From: MPNP01 sp965215545
Lineage (GTDB): Bacteria; Pseudomonadota; Alphaproteobacteria; Rhodobacterales; Rhodobacteraceae
Length of the DNA: 64,000 bases
Assembly: GCA_965215545.1 (NCBI GenBank)
Contig: OZ244066.1
Span: 124,001 to 188,000, forward strand
Direction of reading: 5' to 3'
Part shown: positions 26,773-35,978 of the stretch, one piece after another
How the letters are laid out: every line of letters starts with the position of its first letter
How positions within the stretch are numbered: the stretch's first letter is position 1
Position numbers and translations under genes: made by a program
The notes under the pieces: generated by a model
What the model saw: the letters and a program-made list of their open reading frames with translations, nothing else
Database searches by the model: none
What the model was told of the DNA's origin: nothing

Positions 26773-26907
26773 TCAGCTGTTGAAAATGGCCAGAAAGACC
26801 AGAATGAACAGCACAAGGACGCAGACCCAGGCCGACAGGCGGAGAAACCCGTTGTAGGTCCTCTCATGCGCAGAAATGTCCATGCTGCCACGTTTGTAAT
26901 CGGCCAT
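26773..26907 (-). CDS. aa3-type cytochrome c oxidase subunit IV
   Basis: This 44-residue protein (MADYKRGSMDISAHERTYNG, then one membrane segment FLRLSAWVCVLVLFILVFLAIF) matches the small bacterial aa3 oxidase subunit IV. In alphaproteobacteria it binds the catalytic subunits through its single helix. An AAGGAG ribosome site lies before the ATG. No other cox gene is nearby and IS scars lie on both sides, so it stands alone. Confidence 0.85.
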   Translation of the reverse strand: MADYKRGSMDISAHERTYNGFLRLSAWVCVLVLFILVFLAIFNS

Positions 26908-27345
26908 TGTTGACTCCTTGCCCTCAATGCACCGCGGCCCATAGCAGAACCCCGCCGCTTCCTTCAACCCCAACCGCGGTGCGGGTCGTGCCTCAGTTCA
27001 AAATTATTCCATAACTGTTCAGGTCCCTGAACCGGGCATGTCTGCCCCGCAAGGCGACTCAGGGCACCGCAAGCCGCCTGATGCGTTCGTCCGGTGATGC
27101 CCGCAGCGTCGCCAGCCGGGTCCAGCCACGCCGGCGGCTGCTTCGCCTTTGGCAGCACGCTGCAGCAGGTCCTGGCCTGCCTGTGCGGGGCCCGGAACAG
27201 CGGGCACATGGGCACGGACGGACAGCGGGGATGGCTATACCACACCGTTTCGGCCACAGAGGGCACCCGGCCGGGCTGTACGACCAACTGACCGCGGCCC
27301 GACCGGGACACTTCAGAGGGATCCACTGCCGCGACGCGGCACCCG
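26908..27345 (-). mobile_element. IS remnant with a TAACTGTTCAGG end
   Basis: The terminus TAACTGTTCAGG starts at 27012. A minus-strand frame stops at 27059-27061 after RLATLRASPDERIRRLAVP, the same C-terminal motif and the same spacing to the end (about 47-50 bases) as in the IS derivative at 18531. GGTGATGCCCGCAGCGTCGCC (27092 on) is nearly identical to 18629 on. The rest of the transposase is broken and the other end was not found. Confidence 0.5.
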
Positions 27346-28455
27346 TCAATCAGGTGGAGATGGATTGGGGGTCGGCCGGGGCCGGGTGGTCAAGTCATTG
27401 GCCGTCGGATTGGCCTGCCAATGCCAGGCACCATCTGCGGCCATCGCGCGGGTTATGGTCCCGACCGCCAGGAGGTAATTCAGATGGGCCGTGGCCTCGG
27501 CAAGAGCGAGATTGAATTCCGCATCCGGGATCCGACGGCCAAACAACACCTCGAAACACGCCAGGGTTGTCCGGGGGGTCGCAAGGTAGGTGGTCAGGGC
27601 TGCCAGACAGTCCCGGTGGAACTCTGCATAGGCATCAAGGCGGGTCGAGAGGCCATGGAAAGGAACCTTGTGACCCGGCAGGACAAGCAGATGATCATCG
27701 GATCGGGCCCGGAAGGTCCGACAGGAGGCCAGCCATTCGGCCAGGGGATTGGCAGCCGGCTCACTGGCATGGACACCGATATTGGGTGTGATATCGGCAA
27801 GAAACTGATCGGCACCGATCACCACGGTCCCCTCCCGGCTCCAGAGTGTGACATGTTCGGGGGCATGACCATTGCCCATGTGGATGTCCCATGTCTGGCC
27901 GCCGAGGGTCAGGGTCCCGCCGTCCTCAAGACGGGTATAGCCGGGCGGCAGGAGATGGACACAATCGGCAAAATTGAAAGGGCGACGTGTCCGGAGCATC
28001 TCGAGGCGCTCGGGATCCATGCCTGCCTGCGCATAGAATTGCAGTGTCTCGGCAACGGGCCGGGGCTGGACATCCAGCGTGAGCATCCGGACCATCAGCC
28101 AGGTGGTGCGCGAGGCCATGATCTCCGCACCATGATGGGTCTTGAGCCAGCCGGCCATTCCCACATGATCGGGGTGGAAATGGGTCAGCAGGACCCTTGC
28201 AATGGGAGCCGGAGCCAGATGATGGCGGATGATGTCTTCCAGCAGGACCTCGGTCTCGGGCGTGTGCAGGCCGGTGTCGATGAGTGTCCAGCCATCGGTG
28301 TCATGGATGGCATAGATGTTGACATGGTCAAGGGCCATGGGAAGCGGCAGGGTGAACCAGAGGAAACCGGGAGCAACCTCAACGGGTTCCCGACCGGACG
28401 GGCGGCTGCCAAAGGGAAAGGTCAGGGGCATGGGACCGGATGGCACCCAAGGCAT
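27346..28455 (-). CDS. MBL-fold metallohydrolase
   Basis: This metallo-beta-lactamase-fold protein has the zinc motif LLTHFHPDHVGMAGWL, a further ligand set around HMGNGHAPEHVTLW, and VVIGADQFL. It ends with a helical C-terminal domain like those of LACTB2/glyoxalase II relatives. The substrate is unknown. Starts at 28455 (ATG), 28431 (ATG) and 28515 (GTG) are all possible; 28431 would begin just before the conserved VAPGFLWFTLPLP. It is divergent from tsaC. Confidence 0.82.
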   Translation of the reverse strand: MPWVPSGPMPLTFPFGSRPSGREPVEVAPGFLWFTLPLPMALDHVNIYAIHDTDGWTLIDTGLHTPETEVLLEDIIRHHLAPAPIARVLLTHFHPDHVGMAGWLKTHHGAEIMASRTTWLMVRMLTLDVQPRPVAETLQFYAQAGMDPERLEMLRTRRPFNFADCVHLLPPGYTRLEDGGTLTLGGQTWDIHMGNGHAPEHVTLWSREGTVVIGADQFLADITPNIGVHASEPAANPLAEWLASCRTFRARSDDHLLVLPGHKVPFHGLSTRLDAYAEFHRDCLAALTTYLATPRTTLACFEVLFGRRIPDAEFNLALAEATAHLNYLLAVGTITRAMAADGAWHWQANPTANDLTTRPRPTPNPSPPD

Positions 28456-28533
28456 GGGCAGTCTGTCATGGCCGGATGTCCCGTTGCAATCGTTGGGTGC
28501 TGATGTCGAAAACACGGTGGGCGTGATAGGATC

Positions 28534-29511
28534 ATGATCATGATCAGAACGCGGACATTGTCAACATCTGACCGGGATCTGCTGCTGGCTGCTGCCATGC
28601 TGGCCGATGGCCGACTGGTCGCGTTCCCGACGGAATCGGTCTACGGGCTGGGTGCTGCTGCCGGGAATGAAACCGCCATCCACCGGATCTTTGCCGCCAA
28701 GCATCGGTCACCGACCAATCCCCTCATCGTCCATGTCAATGATGTGAGCACCGCCCAGGGACTCGGCATCTTCACCCGGGATGACCATCGGCTGGCCAGC
28801 ACCTTCTGGCCCGGCCCCCTCACACTTCTCGTGCCGCTTTGCCCGGATGCGGGACTCCCGGTCGGCGTGACCGCCGGGAGCGGGATGGTGGGCCTGCGTT
28901 GTCCTTCCCATCCGGTGGCCCGGGATCTGCTGTCCCACCTTGGCCAGCCCATTGCGGCACCCTCGGCCAATCGCTCCGGTCATGTCAGCCCATCAACGGC
29001 GGAACATGTCCTTGATGATCTCGATGGTGTCATTGATGGTGTCATTGATGGCGGCCCGTGTGATCATGGAATTGAATCAACCATCGTGCAGTCCGCACCC
29101 CGGGGGTTGCGGATCCGCCGTCACGGTGCTGTGACCCGGGAAATGATCAGGGCAGCACTCGGGATGGACATTCTGGATTCCGATGACCGGGCGTGCCCCC
29201 TTGTGCCGGGCCAGGAGGCCGGTCATTACGCGCCGAGAACCCCCGTCCGCCTCGATTATCGGTCGCCACCGGGAACCTGTCCCGAGGAAATGTGGCTGGG
29301 ATTCGGCCCCGGTGACCAGGGTGCCGATCTCAACCTCTCGGTCGGTGGTGATCCCCAAGAGGCCGCACGAAATCTCTACGGGATGCTCCGGGCCCTGGAT
29401 CAGGAGGCCATCCGCACTGGACGGACCTCGATCCTCGTCTCGCCAATCCCGACCGACGGGGTTGGAGTCGCCATCAACGACCGTCTGCGCCGGGCAGCCT
29501 GTGGCGGGTGA
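28534..29511 (+). CDS. tsaC: Threonylcarbamoyl-AMP synthase (Sua5/YwlC type)
   Basis: The 325-residue protein has the YrdC domain (GRLVAFPTESVYGLGA, KHRSPTNPLIVH, APSANRSGHVSPS, ESTIV) and the C-terminal Sua5 domain (PGQEAGHYAPRTPVRL). It makes threonylcarbamoyl-AMP for the t6A37 modification of ANN-decoding tRNAs. Two ATGs (28534, 28540) compete. A 15-base tandem duplication encodes DGVIDGVIDGG in the YrdC domain, a harmless-looking loop expansion. Confidence 0.92.
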   Translation: MIMIRTRTLSTSDRDLLLAAAMLADGRLVAFPTESVYGLGAAAGNETAIHRIFAAKHRSPTNPLIVHVNDVSTAQGLGIFTRDDHRLASTFWPGPLTLLVPLCPDAGLPVGVTAGSGMVGLRCPSHPVARDLLSHLGQPIAAPSANRSGHVSPSTAEHVLDDLDGVIDGVIDGGPCDHGIESTIVQSAPRGLRIRRHGAVTREMIRAALGMDILDSDDRACPLVPGQEAGHYAPRTPVRLDYRSPPGTCPEEMWLGFGPGDQGADLNLSVGGDPQEAARNLYGMLRALDQEAIRTGRTSILVSPIPTDGVGVAINDRLRRAACGG

Positions 29512-29539
29512 TGGGAGGTAGCAGCGGATGGGTGGCCGA

Positions 29540-30112
29540 TCAGGCATTACCACCTTGTGTGGAAAGAAGGCCCGGATGAATGCCGAGGGCCTCGATTGCA
29601 GCATCCCATTTGTTCTGGGCGCTGGTCTTGAAGACGATTTCGGGGTTGCTGTTGCCGATCAGCCAGTCATTGCGACGAAGTTCGTTTTCCAGTTGGCCGG
29701 GCCCCCAGCTGGCATAGCCAAGCAGGAAGAGACGACACACCGGTCCGGTCCCGTTGGAGATGTCCTTGAGGATGTGTGGTGTACTGGTGACACAGAAGTG
29801 CTCATTCACCATGCGCGTTGACTCGTAGTCGCTGCGATCAGTGGAATGCAGGATGAGCGCGACCTCATGCTCGACCGGGCCGCCATAATAGACCGGCACC
29901 TGCTCCGTCTCGAGAGCTTCCTCGGGGTTGTCTTCCTTTGCTTCGGCGATCTGCATGAATCCGGCCGGCTTGTTGATGACAACGCCCATGGCTCGCTCGG
30001 CGTCGTGATAAAGCATGAGGATGACCGTGCTGGCAAAGCGGGGATCCGCCATCCCAGGCATGGCAATCAGGAGTTTGCCCTTCAGGTATCCATCACCGGC
30101 TGGCTGTCTCAT
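29540..30112 (-). CDS. UPF0301/YqgE (AlgH) family protein
   Basis: The 190-residue protein has the conserved YLKGKLLIAMPGMADPRFA, AMGVVINKPAG, VYYGGPVE and LGYASWGPGQLENE. These mark the YqgE/AlgH family, whose biochemical role is unsettled. The ATG 30112 fits the family start. It converges with tsaC. Confidence 0.92.
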   Translation of the reverse strand: MRQPAGDGYLKGKLLIAMPGMADPRFASTVILMLYHDAERAMGVVINKPAGFMQIAEAKEDNPEEALETEQVPVYYGGPVEHEVALILHSTDRSDYESTRMVNEHFCVTSTPHILKDISNGTGPVCRLFLLGYASWGPGQLENELRRNDWLIGNSNPEIVFKTSAQNKWDAAIEALGIHPGLLSTQGGNA

Positions 30113-30248
30113 GCGACCTTACCAGATCCTCCACGACAAAATTTCTTGAGATGGCACCGAGACCATCACGATTCAGCATCCCATATGGTATGGATTCAGC
30201 ATTCTTCCAGTGGTTACAGGAATTCGATCGGCAAATGAAGGGGTTCCC

Positions 30249-31112
30249 ATGCGGGTAATACCAAAGGCGATGGCAGTCTGGCTGGCGATCGGTGTGCTGT
30301 GCGACGCATCTCGGGCAACCGGCGAGGATCCGGTCACGGCCCTGCTGGCCCCCAGCGGCTTTGGCAGCCAGATCGTCTCGGTGGAGATCCTCGACAGCAA
30401 GATCATCCGTGAAGACCGCTATATCATCGGGATCCGCATGCAGATCGAGGACGGATGGCGCTCTTATTGGCGTCGGCCCGGCCCATCCGGGTTGCCAACA
30501 CAGTTCCATATCCTCAAGACCCGCAATGTCGATTCCGTCCGGGTCCACTGGCCGGCACCCTCCCTCGTCGAACAGTTCGGCACCCTCTCGATCGGCTATG
30601 TCGGCGAGATCATCTTCCCCATGGAAATCACCCCACAGGATGCCACCGATGACCGAATCCGCCTCCAGAGCATCGTCCAGTTCGGAATCTGCAAGGATGT
30701 CTGCATCCCGATGAGCAGGGAAGTCGTGGTCGATATCCCTGCCCTTGGCACCACCGAATCCTTTGGTCCGATTGCCCATGCGCTTGAAAACCTGCCCCTT
30801 GATCATATCCCCACCGCTCCCGGCCACACGATCACATGCCTGCCGATCGAGATTTCCGGGCACCGACTTCAGACGGTTGTCCCCCTGCCCGCCTGGCAGC
30901 AGGTTGATCGAGTCGGGGTCATCTTTGAGGATGTGCACGGGATGGCCGTCTTTGCCCCACCGACCGTCACAAGGTTGACATCGGACCGCATCCACCTTGC
31001 CACGAACCTGCAGTTCATGGCCAGTGAACGGGCCCCTCTCCTGCCGGCAGAGTTGCGGGTCCTGCTGCTCTTTGACACTCGGGCTTACGAACTTCCCGGC
31101 TGCCTGGGATGA
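30249..31112 (+). CDS. DsbD N-terminal-domain-like exported protein
   Basis: The 287-residue protein has a signal peptide (MRVIPKAMAVWLAIGVLCDA) and resembles the alphaproteobacterial proteins annotated as protein-disulfide reductase DsbD domain: IGIRMQIEDGWRSYWRRPG, GYVGEIIFPMEITP and FGICKDVCIPM with a C-x3-C pair that would carry the thiol chemistry. The membrane and thioredoxin domains of full DsbD are absent, as is usual in this group. ATG 30249 follows GAAGGGG. Confidence 0.82.
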   Translation: MRVIPKAMAVWLAIGVLCDASRATGEDPVTALLAPSGFGSQIVSVEILDSKIIREDRYIIGIRMQIEDGWRSYWRRPGPSGLPTQFHILKTRNVDSVRVHWPAPSLVEQFGTLSIGYVGEIIFPMEITPQDATDDRIRLQSIVQFGICKDVCIPMSREVVVDIPALGTTESFGPIAHALENLPLDHIPTAPGHTITCLPIEISGHRLQTVVPLPAWQQVDRVGVIFEDVHGMAVFAPPTVTRLTSDRIHLATNLQFMASERAPLLPAELRVLLLFDTRAYELPGCLG

Positions 31113-31131
31113 GGATCGACTGCGCCCGATT

Positions 31132-31662
31132 TCACTCCCGGCCTTCCAGGAGGCGGGGCATGATCTCGACAAAATTGCAGGGGCGGTGGTTCCGGTTGAA
31201 CTGATGGGTCAGGATCGCGTCCCAGGCATCGGCACAGGCACTGGGGGACCCCGGCAGAGCAAAGAGGTACGTCCCGTTGGCGACGCCGGCACAGGCCCGG
31301 GACTGAACAGCTGATGAGCCGATCTTGCCGTGGGACACCATGGTGAACAGGGTGGCAAAGGCTGGAATGTGTTTCTCGTAACAGCGTTGATGAGCTTCGA
31401 CTGTCACGTCACGTCCCGTCAGTCCTGTCCCGCCGGTCGTGACCACGGCATCGATCGTCTCGTCAGCGATCCACGCCTGAAGCCGGGACTGGATGGCGGT
31501 GAGATCGTCCCTGAGAAGGGCCCGGTCAACCACGGTGTGGCCATCGGCCCGGGCTCGACTGACGAGCAGGTCACCCGAACGGTCATCCGCAAGGGACCGG
31601 GTGTCCGAAACGGTCATGATGGCAAGGTTGATGGGCAGGGAGACACGGATTCGATCAGGCAC
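31132..31662 (-). CDS. moaB: Molybdopterin adenylyltransferase-type protein MoaB
   Basis: The 176-residue protein has LAIMTVSDTRSLADDRSGD, VVTTGGTGLTGRDVT and FALPGSPSACADAWD, the MoaB/Mog signature. It adenylylates molybdopterin before molybdenum insertion. GTG 31662 overlaps the end of the glycosylase gene by eight bases, so they are co-transcribed. MoaD and MoaE are encoded at 39.8-40.5 kb. Confidence 0.92.
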   Translation of the reverse strand: MPDRIRVSLPINLAIMTVSDTRSLADDRSGDLLVSRARADGHTVVDRALLRDDLTAIQSRLQAWIADETIDAVVTTGGTGLTGRDVTVEAHQRCYEKHIPAFATLFTMVSHGKIGSSAVQSRACAGVANGTYLFALPGSPSACADAWDAILTHQFNRNHRPCNFVEIMPRLLEGRE

Positions 31663-32545
31663 GGGACAGGTCCCTGAGTTTATCCTTGAGCATCAGGAGA
31701 TCGCCCCAGGCGATCTGTTTGAGAGTCGCGTTGCGCAGGAGATAGGCCGGATGAAACATGGGCAGCACCGGGACATCGCCATGCGCAGCCCAGGTACCGC
31801 GCAGCCGGGTGATGCCGTTCCGACCGAGAATGGCGCTGCAGGCCGGGTTCCCATGCAGGATGAGAAGACGGGGAGCAGCCAACGCAATATGTTTCAGGAC
31901 AAAGGGTTTGAACATGGCGATCTCGGCCTCGGTCGGCTGGCGGTTGCCTTCGGGCCGCCAGTTGATGACATTGGTGATGTAGAGTGCGGTCTCCGCCTCT
32001 GTCCCCGTCCGGGCCAGACCGATCTCACCATACATGGTATCGATCAATTGCCCCGACTTGCCGACAAAGGGCTTGCCGGCCAGGTCCTCCTCCCGCCCCG
32101 GCGCCTCCCCAAGGAGCATCACCCACGCCTCGGGATTGCCATCGGCAAAGACCATGTTGGTTGCCTCGGCCCGGAATGGGCAATGCTCGAATTGCCCGAT
32201 CGCCTCGGCAAGGGCGGCAAGATCATCGGCCTCGGAGGCCAGCGATTCGGCCTGTCGGATGGCTGCATCAAGATCGGGCTCGGTCGGTTGGCGGGACCGG
32301 GAATGTCGCTGGCGGGGCGGCGCCGGGGCCGATTCCTGCCGTGCCGGGGCCGATTCCTGCGGGGTCGGGGTGGGTGATGGCGGCGTCCGGGATCCGGGTG
32401 CAACCGGTGGCGCTGCCGGTTGGCGGGGCCGAGGGTCTGACGCAATGATTTCATCGGCACCGAAAAACACGTTCCACTGCAACAGCTGCAGCGCAGCCTG
32501 TCGGCGTTCAGGGTCTTGGCAAGAGGTCTCGGCCATGGCAGTCAT
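31655..32545 (-). CDS. Uracil-DNA glycosylase family 4-like protein
   Basis: The 296-residue protein has an N-terminal proline/serine-rich spacer (about residues 37-90). The glycosylase domain follows, with MLLGEAPGREEDLAGKPFVG, ALYITNVINWRPEGNRQP and the C-terminal LPMFHPAYLLRN. It should remove uracil from DNA. Of the four cysteines that hold the iron-sulfur cluster in classical family 4 enzymes, at least three positions are replaced (FEHC, NVINWRP and IAMFKP in place of Cys). Start at 32545 (GTC-ATG context) or ATG 32536. Confidence 0.82.
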   Translation of the reverse strand: MTAMAETSCQDPERRQAALQLLQWNVFFGADEIIASDPRPRQPAAPPVAPGSRTPPSPTPTPQESAPARQESAPAPPRQRHSRSRQPTEPDLDAAIRQAESLASEADDLAALAEAIGQFEHCPFRAEATNMVFADGNPEAWVMLLGEAPGREEDLAGKPFVGKSGQLIDTMYGEIGLARTGTEAETALYITNVINWRPEGNRQPTEAEIAMFKPFVLKHIALAAPRLLILHGNPACSAILGRNGITRLRGTWAAHGDVPVLPMFHPAYLLRNATLKQIAWGDLLMLKDKLRDLSRA

Positions 32546-32740
32546 GCATCAAGCGAATCAGATTTCGTGCAAATGTACCGCAATCGGTTCCGAATTGATA
32601 TCGGGGGGTGCAATGGACACGGAAACGATCGATGGGCCCCAACCCGTCCTGTCGACATTCCGGGGGGTTGATGCAGCAGTCTGACTTGAGAGATTCGCCC
32701 TTGGGCATCAGGGTCCGGGGCATCGGTTTTCGCAGCGGGG

Positions 32741-33598
32741 TTGCCAGTCATGCGTGATGGCCATGGCCATCACGCTACGCCCTGGCTGATCGCTGATCTG
32801 CAGGCCCGTCTGAACAGGGTGGCAAGGAGGGAAACCCAAGACTGGTTTGAGAATTACCTCAAGCATGCCATCCGATATCGTGGGGTCAGGTCGCCCGATG
32901 TGGCCTGTATTGTCCGATCATGGCGCCATGACCATGATCTGCAACAGCTTCCGGCAGAAGAGGACCTGGCCCTGGCAGCGACCTTGATCCGTCAGGACCA
33001 TGCCGAGGACAAGTTCGCCGGGATCTACTGTCTCCAGAAACTCCTGCAACGACGGGTCGGTGTGGAGGCGTTGCTGGAGACAGCTGAAGCCCTGTTTGCA
33101 TCCGGTGCCTTCTTTGACTGGTCAACAACGGACTGGTTCTGTGTGCGGGTGCTCGGACCGACCCTCAGCCAGCACGGCGATGCAGCCGCGGAGCGCATTG
33201 CCGGCTGGAGCGGGAATGCCAACATGTGGAATCGCCGGGCATCGATTGTCCCCTTCCGGTCGGTGGTCAAGGATCCCTCCTTTCATCCCCGTATTGAAGC
33301 CACCATCACCGCCCTTGTCGGGGACCAGGCACGATTCATCCAGACCGGTATCGGCTGGGTCATCAGTGATCTGTCAAAGTCCCACCCGCAGGTTGCCGAG
33401 AAGCTGATCGAGCGCCATTTTGATGATCTCGCAGCCGAGGTCATCCGGCGGCACACGCGCCACCTTCCGAATCACGAAACGTACAAGGCGAGAAAGCGCG
33501 GCGGGGCTTGCCATGGCCATGCAGGGAGGGTCGCTGGCAGCAGGGCCGGGAAATGGAGGTCCGGGAACTGCCGGCAGGGTTCGCAGAATTCATCGTGA
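32741..33598 (+). CDS. AlkD-like DNA alkylation repair protein
   Basis: The protein is built of HEAT-like helices in the AlkD fold: EDKFAGIYCLQKLLQRR, DWSTTDWFCVRVLGPTL, MWNRRASIVPF, FIQTGIGWVISDLSKSHPQV and AAEVIRRHTRHLP. AlkD removes bulky alkylated bases. The last 35 or so residues after ETYKARKRGG are Gly/Arg/Ser-rich and do not look like the family, so a late frameshift is possible. Start ATG 32750 (MRDG) is also possible. Confidence 0.82.
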   Translation: MPVMRDGHGHHATPWLIADLQARLNRVARRETQDWFENYLKHAIRYRGVRSPDVACIVRSWRHDHDLQQLPAEEDLALAATLIRQDHAEDKFAGIYCLQKLLQRRVGVEALLETAEALFASGAFFDWSTTDWFCVRVLGPTLSQHGDAAAERIAGWSGNANMWNRRASIVPFRSVVKDPSFHPRIEATITALVGDQARFIQTGIGWVISDLSKSHPQVAEKLIERHFDDLAAEVIRRHTRHLPNHETYKARKRGGACHGHAGRVAGSRAGKWRSGNCRQGSQNSS

Positions 33599-33694
33599 TG
33601 GCATCTGGTCAGCTGGCCGCGCGTTCAGTAGTGGCGGCAGGACACGAATCGGTCCTTGCCCTGGCAATGGACCGGAGAGCCAGCGGCATGGGGG

Positions 33695-34651
33695 ATGCAT
33701 GATCTCTTTGGGCACGACCGGGGATGCGGGGCCTTCGCTGTGACGGTCCGGAACCTGTTGGGGATTGCCCCCCTGTCTCCGAACCAGATCATCGAGATTC
33801 TCGATCTTGCCGAACACTACATCAGCCTCAATCGCAGATCGATCAAGCGATCGAACGTGCTCGCGGGCAAGACCCAGATCAACATGTTTTTCGAGAATTC
33901 CACCCGGACCCAGGCCAGTTTTGAACTGGCTGGCAAACGGCTCGGTGCTGATGTCATGACCATGACAGTCCGCACCAGTTCGGTGCGCAAGGGCGAGACC
34001 CTGATTGATACGGCCATGACGCTGAACGCCATGCAACCGGACCTGCTGGTCGTGCGCCACGGGCAGTCGGGAGCGGCCAATCTCCTGGCGGAAAAGGTCA
34101 ACTGTTCCGTGATCAATGCCGGAGATGGACGCCATGAACACCCGACCCAGGCTCTGCTTGATGCCTTGACGATCCGCCAGGCCAAGGGGCGGCTGCAGGA
34201 TCTGCGGATTGCCATCTGCGGGGACATCAGCCATTCGCGGGTGGCTCGCTCGAACATTCACCTGCTCGGCAAGTTCAACAACCACATCAGCCTGGTCGGT
34301 CCCCGGACCCTGATCCCCGCGACCGCTGCCGAGTTGGGTGTTGCCGTCCACCATACCCTGACCGACGGCATTCGGGATGCCGATGTGGTCATGATGCTCC
34401 GGTTGCAGACGGAACGCATGGCATCGGCTCTGATCCCGTCGTTCCGGGAATACTACCATCTTTACGGGCTGGACCGGGACAAGTTGCAGGCAGCCCACCC
34501 CGATGCCATCGTCATGCATCCGGGTCCCATGAATCGGGGAGTGGAGATTGATGGTCTGCTGGCTGATGACATCAATGTCTCGGTGATCCAGCGGCAGGTG
34601 GAACTCGGCGTGGCAACACGCATGGCCGTCATGGATCTGCTGTGTCGATGA
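33695..34651 (+). CDS. pyrB: Aspartate carbamoyltransferase catalytic subunit
   Basis: The 318-residue enzyme has the carbamoyl phosphate loop FFENSTRTQASFELAGKRLG, the HPTQALLDALT motif and the aspartate-binding VMMLRLQTER. It makes carbamoyl-aspartate in pyrimidine synthesis. ATG 33695 and GTG 33740 are both plausible; the conserved part starts at VRNLLGIAPLS. It is followed after 34 bases by the inactive dihydroorotase partner, the usual alphaproteobacterial arrangement. Confidence 0.94.
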   Translation: MHDLFGHDRGCGAFAVTVRNLLGIAPLSPNQIIEILDLAEHYISLNRRSIKRSNVLAGKTQINMFFENSTRTQASFELAGKRLGADVMTMTVRTSSVRKGETLIDTAMTLNAMQPDLLVVRHGQSGAANLLAEKVNCSVINAGDGRHEHPTQALLDALTIRQAKGRLQDLRIAICGDISHSRVARSNIHLLGKFNNHISLVGPRTLIPATAAELGVAVHHTLTDGIRDADVVMMLRLQTERMASALIPSFREYYHLYGLDRDKLQAAHPDAIVMHPGPMNRGVEIDGLLADDINVSVIQRQVELGVATRMAVMDLLCR

Positions 34652-34685
34652 CAGTACACCGCGTTGCAGCGGGGAGAGGGGACCG

Positions 34686-35978
34686 ATGAGCATCCGCTTC
34701 ACCAATGCCCGGATCATCCAGCCCGACAAGGATGTGATCATCGAGGGCGATCTGGCGATCGAGGGCGGCATCATCACGGACCTTGGCGAAATCAGGGACC
34801 CTGCGGGACCCGCAACCCGGTGCATTGACTGCACGGGAACCTATCTTGCCCCCGGAATCATCGATGTGGGCGTGAAGATCGGTGAGCCGGGCGAGCGGTA
34901 CAAGGAGAGTTTCCGGACAGCCGGCCTCGCAGCGGTGCGGGGCGGGATCACCACGCTTGTGACCCGTCCAGACACGACACCCCCCATTGACCAGCCGGAG
35001 ATCCTTGAGTTCTTCATCCGCCGGGCCATGGCAGCCACCCCCGTCAGGGTGCGCCCCATGGCCACATTGACCAAGATGCGGGCCGGGCAGGAAATGGCCG
35101 AGATCGGACTGTTGATGGATGCCGGGGCAGTGGCCTTCTCCGATTGCGACTCCTTTGTGGCCGATACACGGGTCATGGCCAATTGCATGCAATACTGTCA
35201 GCAACTCGGGGCCCTGATCGTCGGCCATCCCCAGGATCCCTGGCTCTCGACCGGGGCCTCGGTCAGTGCCAGCAAGTTCGCAGCCCTTGCCGGGCTGGCG
35301 GCCGTGGGCCCGGTGGCCGAGAAGATCGGTCTGGCGCGGGATCTCGCACTGGCCGAATCGACCGGCTGCGCCTATCATGCCGACCAGGTGACCACGGCGG
35401 CCGGTCTGACTGCGCTGGTGCAGGCCATGGAGGGCGGTATCGATGCCAGTGCCGGCGTGTCCATCCATCATCTGACCCTGAACGATCTCGATGTGGCGGA
35501 CTACCGGACCTTCTTCAAGATCAAGCCTCCCTTACGCAATGAAACAGATCGCCAGGCGGCAGTGGCCGCTGTCGGTGCGGGCCAGATCGCGATCATCTCC
35601 TCCATGCACACGCCTCAGGATGAGGAGTCGAAACGCCTCCCGTTTGAGGAGGCGGCAAGCGGTGCGGCCGGGCTGGAAACCCTGTTCCCAGCCGCTCTCA
35701 AACTCTACCATGAGGGAAGCCTGTCGCTGACTCAGATCTTCCGATCTCTCAGCAGCAACCCGGCCCGGCGCTTTGGTCTGGCCGGCGGTCGGATCGAGGT
35801 TGGGGAGCCGGCGGATCTCATCCAGTTCGAGACCGAAACCCCCTATATTCTTGATCGGTTCACCCTGCAGTCAAAATCAAAGAACACCCCGTATGACGGG
35901 GACAGGATGCAGGGCCGGATCCTGCGGACCCTGATCGATGGTGCCATCCTCCATGCAAGCGACGGTGACGATGCCTGA
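34686..35978 (+). CDS. Dihydroorotase-like PyrC', probably non-catalytic
   Basis: The 430-residue protein is a class I dihydroorotase homologue with PGIIDVGVKIGEPGERYKES, RPDTTPPIDQPEILEFF, GISIHHLTLND-like GVSIHHLTLND and SSMHTPQDEESKRLPFEEA. The HxH zinc pair of active enzymes (DxHxH) is replaced by DVGV, and the later His and Asp ligands are not evident. It therefore most likely serves as the structural partner of PyrB. It overlaps plsY by eight bases. Confidence 0.85.
   Translation: MSIRFTNARIIQPDKDVIIEGDLAIEGGIITDLGEIRDPAGPATRCIDCTGTYLAPGIIDVGVKIGEPGERYKESFRTAGLAAVRGGITTLVTRPDTTPPIDQPEILEFFIRRAMAATPVRVRPMATLTKMRAGQEMAEIGLLMDAGAVAFSDCDSFVADTRVMANCMQYCQQLGALIVGHPQDPWLSTGASVSASKFAALAGLAAVGPVAEKIGLARDLALAESTGCAYHADQVTTAAGLTALVQAMEGGIDASAGVSIHHLTLNDLDVADYRTFFKIKPPLRNETDRQAAVAAVGAGQIAIISSMHTPQDEESKRLPFEEAASGAAGLETLFPAALKLYHEGSLSLTQIFRSLSSNPARRFGLAGGRIEVGEPADLIQFETETPYILDRFTLQSKSKNTPYDGDRMQGRILRTLIDGAILHASDGDDA

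Noticed and set aside
33553..33702. 49-codon frame (MEVRELPAGFAEFIV...) overlapping the pyrB start
   Set aside because: It has an acceptable start and overlaps pyrB as coupled genes do, but I recognise no family and the region may be a frameshifted tail of the AlkD-like gene.
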